Origin: Phellopilus nigrolimitatus
Taxonomy: Eukaryota; Basidiomycota; Agaricomycetes; Hymenochaetales; Hymenochaetaceae
DNA length: 64,000 bases
Direction: 5' to 3'
Assembly: GCA_021029095.1 (NCBI GenBank)
Contig: JAJOHG010000001.1
Location: 1,054,001 to 1,118,000, forward strand
This document shows positions 60,201-64,000 of the stretch, in pieces. The position numbers were made by a program, and so were the translations under genes. Every line of letters starts with the position of its first letter. The first letter of the stretch is position 1. The notes under the pieces are model-generated. The model ran no database searches. It saw only the letters and a list, made by a program, of their open reading frames with translations, and was not told where the DNA came from.

Positions 60201-61236
60201 AGGCTCAGGCATCCGTCTCTGAGGTTCAAACATCTGCATTCCTGGCGCAGGCATTCCTGGTGCAGAGGAAGGTCCTGGCTGCGGTAAGAACTCATCATCG
60301 TCGAGTTCATCATCACCGTATGGGTCGTCGATGCCAAATTCGGGGCCGAGCTCATTCTGCAAGAAATCATCGAGCCTTCTGTTTGTTTCGACCCGAGCAC
60401 GAACGTACGCATCGTCGACGGCAGCGTTATAACCCTGTTCCCTCCCTTCCCTCATACCCTGCTCCCTTCCTAGTTTGCGACCCTCGTCCAAGGCCTTCTG
60501 CACCATTGTCTCAATTTCCAGCTTTCGTGCCTGTCGTTTTGCCTTTGCAGCCTGGTCCTCAGCCAGCGCCTTCTCGCGATCAGTTTGTGCAATCATATCA
60601 TTTGCACGCGCAATCTGAGATTGGGCAGCCTCCAATTGGAGCTTATAGAGACGCAGCTCCTCGTTGATGCGCGCTACATCCGATTGGGCCTGCATACGGG
60701 ACTGGTTGATCATTTTCCAGCGGTCTTCCGCATCCTGAAGACGTCGTTCTGCATCATTGGCGCGCTGAGTTTCGAGCTCGAGACGCTCCGCAGTCTTGTG
60801 AAGAATAGTCATGGCTTCCTTCGAATCGCGTTCATTTACAAGGAGTCGGATCAAATCGCGTGCACTGCTGGAATGGCCGCGACTGGAATGATCCCGCGAA
60901 CGTCGAGACGAGCGGCCATGAGAAGAAGTCTTGCGCCTCTCGAGGGTACCTCGCAAAGGGGTGTCCAAAGGTGATTCGGTAGCTGGCGGGGACATGAAAC
61001 TGAAATTATCATTATCAAAGTCACGGAGGTATTCCTCGGCGGTACCGCCGGCGAGCCGCGGGTCTACCTTGCGCGGGGGTGGTTTGACAGGGGGAGGTGG
61101 AATCGACTCTCTTGGACTGGAGCTAGACTGAAATGAGCTGTCATCGGAAGATTATGGGATACGAAAAAGCGAACCTAGAGGTGCTCTCTGTCGACACGCG
61201 GGAACGTCGGGAACCGTGGTCATGATCGCTGGACAT
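57227..61236 (-). CDS. Large coiled-coil and proline-rich repeat protein, unrecognised
   Basis: Exons (minus order): 61175-61236, 59103-61122, 58784-59041, 57227-58627, giving 1246 aa with GT-AG introns; the last intron is 156 nt, long for this window. The N-terminus is basic and Ser-rich, followed by a coiled coil of about 200 aa (from LIRLLVNERDSKEAMTILHK through ARKLEIETMVQKALDEG). Next are an acidic patch (DDPYGDDELDDDEF), a run of REPQRQM repeats, and a long Ser/Pro-rich region. The C-terminal third holds tandem repeats of GAPPGFVPxSP. The protein ends with an SKKSKKSKKSKGKR tail. No catalytic domain is present. A structural or scaffold function, for example at septa or vesicles, is only a guess. 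Confidence 0.82.
58140..58540 (-). repeat. Coding tandem repeat, GAPPGFVPxSP unit
   Basis: Eight or so diverged copies of a unit of about 17 residues, consensus EGAPPGFVPxSPxVP, lie in the last exon of the large repeat protein. The unit is about 51 nt, so changes in copy number keep frame. Confidence 0.85.
60060..60240 (-). repeat. Coding tandem repeat, REPQRQM unit
   Basis: About nine copies of a 7-residue, 21-nt unit (REPQRQM, with DESERQM and DSERQM variants) occur in a row in exon 2 of the large repeat protein. Several copies are identical at DNA level, pointing to recent expansion. Confidence 0.85.
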
Positions 61237-61731
61237 TCGAGCATGCAAACGCCCTGACATGGCGATCAAGATGAGTGTCTGATATGAAGCGAGGAGTTAC
61301 AGTTGTTAAGATAACGTACCGAGCAGGCAAGAAGTAGCTCAACAATCGCAAGCTACAGGGTGTGTTCTCATGCCCACCGTATGTGTGCATGCAGGTGCGG
61401 GGCGTGTACGGCGTGTACAAATACAGGCCGTTACGCATACATAAAAGGAAATTCGGATTACCAGATGTCATGATCGACACGCCACCGTCTGACAGTTGTG
61501 GCTCTGAACCGACTGTATCCGCCTTCCGCGGTATCTGACAGTAGTCCACCGCGGATGTGGCTCGGACATCCCCCTTAGACTATTTCCAAAACAATTGGAA
61601 AAAAAAAACTTTCTGCTTTGACCGTTCTGTTCCGCACGTGACGAATGATCATTCGCTGACAGAGCGCTGAATGATACAACCTCTTCACCCAGCTTGCGCC
61701 ATGTGCTAGCATGTGACACCAAGTGCTTCGG

Positions 61732-61738
61732 TATAAAA
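61732..61738 (+). promoter_or_regulatory. TATA box of the GST-like gene
   Basis: TATAAAA lies about 100 bp upstream of the ATG at 61834, followed by a C/T-rich leader, as expected for a fungal core promoter. The surrounding 61237-61833 gap is otherwise a plain divergent intergenic region. Confidence 0.6.
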
Positions 61739-61833
61739 TCAGAGAGTTGCAAACCGTAAAGCATCAACTTCCCGTTTCTTGCCTCTCTACAGCTCTCTTA
61801 TCGCCCACTATCCATCGCCCCTTTGTCGACGAT

Positions 61834-62981
61834 ATGTCTAAGGTCAGCATCGACTCCGACTTGGACGATCGGTCCTCAATATTGATATATCCCGCATACA
61901 GCCCGTACTCTACACCTTCGGAGGTTCTGTCTGGTCCGCTGCCCCAGAGCTTGCCATGTCCGTAATATCCATCATTTATAGCCAAGTCTCGGAACTAATA
62001 CTTCTGTTCAAATTTTTAGTGCCGAGCTCGGATACAGCTCTGATGCCATCGAGACCAAAGTCGTAAATCTTGTCAACGGCGAGAACTTCGCCCCTTCATT
62101 TATCAAGATCGTGAGTCGGTTCACTCATCAATAATTGTCTGCTGTGTTCAATGAACCTTCAATTTCTTTCATAAAAAAGAACCCAAATGCGACGCTACCC
62201 ACCTTGACCGCCAATGGAACGACTTATACCAACACTGTGGATGTCATCTCATACCTCATCAAGAACGCCCCAAAGCCAGTCGGCAAGCCTTCTGGTACTG
62301 ATCTCGTGAAGTTGATCCACGAAGACAGCATTGATCCCAACTTCGCGCTCCTTCTCTCCGTAAGTCTTGCAGATTCTCGTCTACTTAGGCTTGGTTCCTG
62401 ACACCTCTTAATCAATGATGATAGCGAAGCGACGAGGAGAAGAAAGCTCGCACGGACGGGATCGTCCTGACTTTCCTTGCCAATCGTGAGTTTTGCAAAC
62501 CCATACTTATAGTTCAGCGCATTGACATCCACGCTCTTTTATTCCTACAGGCCAATCTGCGCTCGAGAAGCACTCCGTCACACCAGAAGCCGCCTCGTTC
62601 AGCGACTTCTACAAGGACAAGATCGCGGGCAACGGCAGTCTCCTCGCGATCTACGCCGACAACGCGCCTGCGGGCGCGAAGCAGAAGTTCTTCGAGACGT
62701 CCGAGCAGCACTGGGCGAACATTCGCAAGTTCGTCCTCGAGGCGCTACCGGGCTATCTCCCCGAGTCTGGGTTCATCGGCGGTGCGAGTCCCGGCGAGGA
62801 TGACTTCCACCTCGGTGCCTGGCTGGCGCGCATCGTCGCAACGATCGGCGGCAAGCACGGCAGTTCGCTCGCTAACCAGGACGCGCTCAAGCAAGCGGTG
62901 CCGCCGAAGGTGCTGACATACTGGAACACGTGGAGCGCAAGGGACAGCTGGAAGACTGTGTACGCTGAGGGCCTGCATTAA
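61834..62981 (+). CDS. Glutathione S-transferase-like protein
   Basis: Exons: 61834-61842, 61902-61957, 62020-62110, 62180-62359, 62425-62485, 62551-62981, giving 275 aa. The first coding exon is just ATG plus two codons. Joined, the N-terminus reads MSKPVLYTFGGSVWSAAPEL, then AIAELGY, the beta-alpha-beta start of a thioredoxin-like GST N domain. NPNATLPTLTANG carries the cis-Pro of the fold, then TVDVISYLI. A helical C domain follows (SEQHWANIRKFVLEALPGYL, GEDDFHLGAWLARIVATIGG). It probably conjugates glutathione or acts as a related enzyme; the class is fungal and not assignable by eye. A TATA box is located upstream. Confidence 0.88.
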
Positions 62982-63101
62982 TTGTAACACTTAATCCAAA
63001 CACATAGACGTCCTAATTTGCTTCGAATATTACATGCGTTGTATAAATCAGTGCCCTGCTTCAGTATACACATACAGAGTGGGGCCAGCGAACTGCCACC
63101 T

Positions 63102-64000
63102 TCAAAAGTCCCTTTTGTGTGAGAGTATTGCGAAGTCCATGACAGACCTTAAAAATTGTGAGGGAAAATGTTCAAATTCTCGGAATCTATTGCTAGCGTA
63201 GATCTCAACATACCTAAGGCTGATGGATTCGCCGGAATCGATGTCTGTCAAAACTAAACCATCGATGGAATGGACCCCGGGCGCTAACGCCAAGAAACGC
63301 ATATTCACAGATTGGCAGGTGGATGGACCTAGAGGTCTGAAGCGATAATGTAAATACCATAGACAATTTCTTGTGAAGAGCACGTACCCTATCCGAACTC
63401 TGTTCTCAAGCGGCGTGAAACCTGGTGGCTCAGGCTTCCACAGATTCATAGACGCAGACGAGAAATACGTGTCCCGTCTCTCTTCCCTGCGTCGCATCCT
63501 GTCTGCGAACGTCGCCTCCAGCGTCCGGACGTATGGAGATTGGTTAAACACGAAAATCTCCAACGAAAACTCGTCCAATAGGCAGATCGACCGCTGGTGT
63601 GCAAGCGAAGTCGAAGCCTGGGGTCCATCATCATGTTGTCGCACCCCAGAAGGGACAAGATTCACTGACACCACAAAGTCTCTTGCTCCCGTCCCTGGAT
63701 TACCCGTGCTCCAGGACGTCAGGGCCAGCGCCCGCTCACCAGCCATCAGTCGAGGTATGGGCGTCTGCGGCATCCCGGACAGCGTGAGCCGATCTCTCCG
63801 CGCATCGATGCCCAGACCGACGCTGCCCATCTGTCCAAAGGATGGTGAAACCGAGATAGGACGCGGCGTGACGGGCTGAGACCCATACGCAGGGAATGCG
63901 GGGGTAGGAGGCACAACCGGGAATGAATGCGCTGGCACGGTTGCTGTCGATGGGGGACTCTGATTTTGTGCATTATTAGGCAGAGGAGGCAAAGGTGGAC
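63102..64000 (-). CDS. Trs65-like TRAPP II subunit, C-terminal part
   Basis: The frame runs off the right edge, so the 5' part is missing. Exons (minus order): 63388->64000, 63214-63336, 63102-63147. The joined end reads NRVRIGPLGPSTCQSVNMRF, then LALAPGVHSIDGLVLTDI, DSGESISLRSVMDFAIL. This immunoglobulin-like closing block, with PLGPxxCQSVxMRFLA and LRSVMD, is what I know from fungal Trs65, the TRAPP II subunit acting with Trs120/Trs130 in Golgi Rab activation. Upstream is a Pro-rich linker. The assignment rests on this C-terminal block only. Confidence 0.7.
   Translation of the reverse strand, partial: PPLPPLPNNAQNQSPPSTATVPAHSFPVVPPTPAFPAYGSQPVTPRPISVSPSFGQMGSVGLGIDARRDRLTLSGMPQTPIPRLMAGERALALTSWSTGNPGTGARDFVVSVNLVPSGVRQHDDGPQASTSLAHQRSICLLDEFSLEIFVFNQSPYVRTLEATFADRMRRREERRDTYFSSASMNLWKPEPPGFTPLENRVRIGYVLFTRNCLWYLHYRFRPLGPSTCQSVNMRFLALAPGVHSIDGLVLTDIDSGESISLRYVEIYASNRFREFEHFPSQFLRSVMDFAILSHKRDF

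Overview
The window looks like nuclear DNA of a basidiomycete fungus, most likely an agaricomycete. Genes are dense, on both strands, and cut by many introns of about 50-60 bp. The gene content fits: Git3-like GPCR, NADH-cytochrome b5 reductase, YwrD-type gamma-glutamyltransferase, two-domain cupredoxin, LIM and SAP proteins. I rebuilt exon-intron structures by hand, using frame continuity, GT/GC..AG ends and conserved motifs. No sequence search was run, so family names rest on motifs I recognise.

Layout. 1-2624: 3' part of a GYF-domain gene (+). 2784-5398: peroxisomal acyl-CoA synthetase (-), 18 exons. 5771-8887: unrecognised helical protein (+). 10716-12185: serine-rich protein (+). 12730-13673: membrane J-protein (-). 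14033-16954: polytopic membrane protein (-). 17815-20554: four-LIM protein (-). 20759-22974: SAP/coiled-coil protein (+). 22975-30885: a gene-poor island with a truncated copy of RPN2, a broken secreted-protein gene and a 677-bp hAT-like element with an 8-bp target duplication. 30886-32245: GPI-type cupredoxin protein (+). 32727-36343: intact RPN2 (+). 36690-38494: GPCR (-). 38495-41528: poorly resolved, one tentative small gene. 41529-43135: mitochondrial PP2C phosphatase (+). 43260-45838: gamma-glutamyltransferase with an apparent 1-nt frameshift (-). 46208-46894: pogo/Fot1-like element remnant. 47252-49389: MFS transporter (-). 49813-51798: WRAP73/WDR8-like WD40 protein (+). 52097-55027: tandem pair of epoxide-hydrolase-like enzymes (-). 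55776-56943: cytochrome b5 reductase (+). 57227-61236: large coiled-coil/proline-rich protein (-). 61834-62981: glutathione-transferase-like protein (+). 63102-64000: end of a Trs65-like TRAPP II subunit (-), cut by the window edge.

This is mostly an ordinary housekeeping stretch; I see no operon-like pathway or defence island. The most notable things are (i) very small coding exons of 4, 7, 11 and 14 nt, each needed to restore a conserved motif, (ii) three well-supported GC-AG introns, one of which restores the catalytic lysine region and a peroxisomal -AKL tail, and (iii) the repeat island, where a degenerate segmental copy of RPN2 that still holds introns lies about 9 kb upstream of the parent gene.
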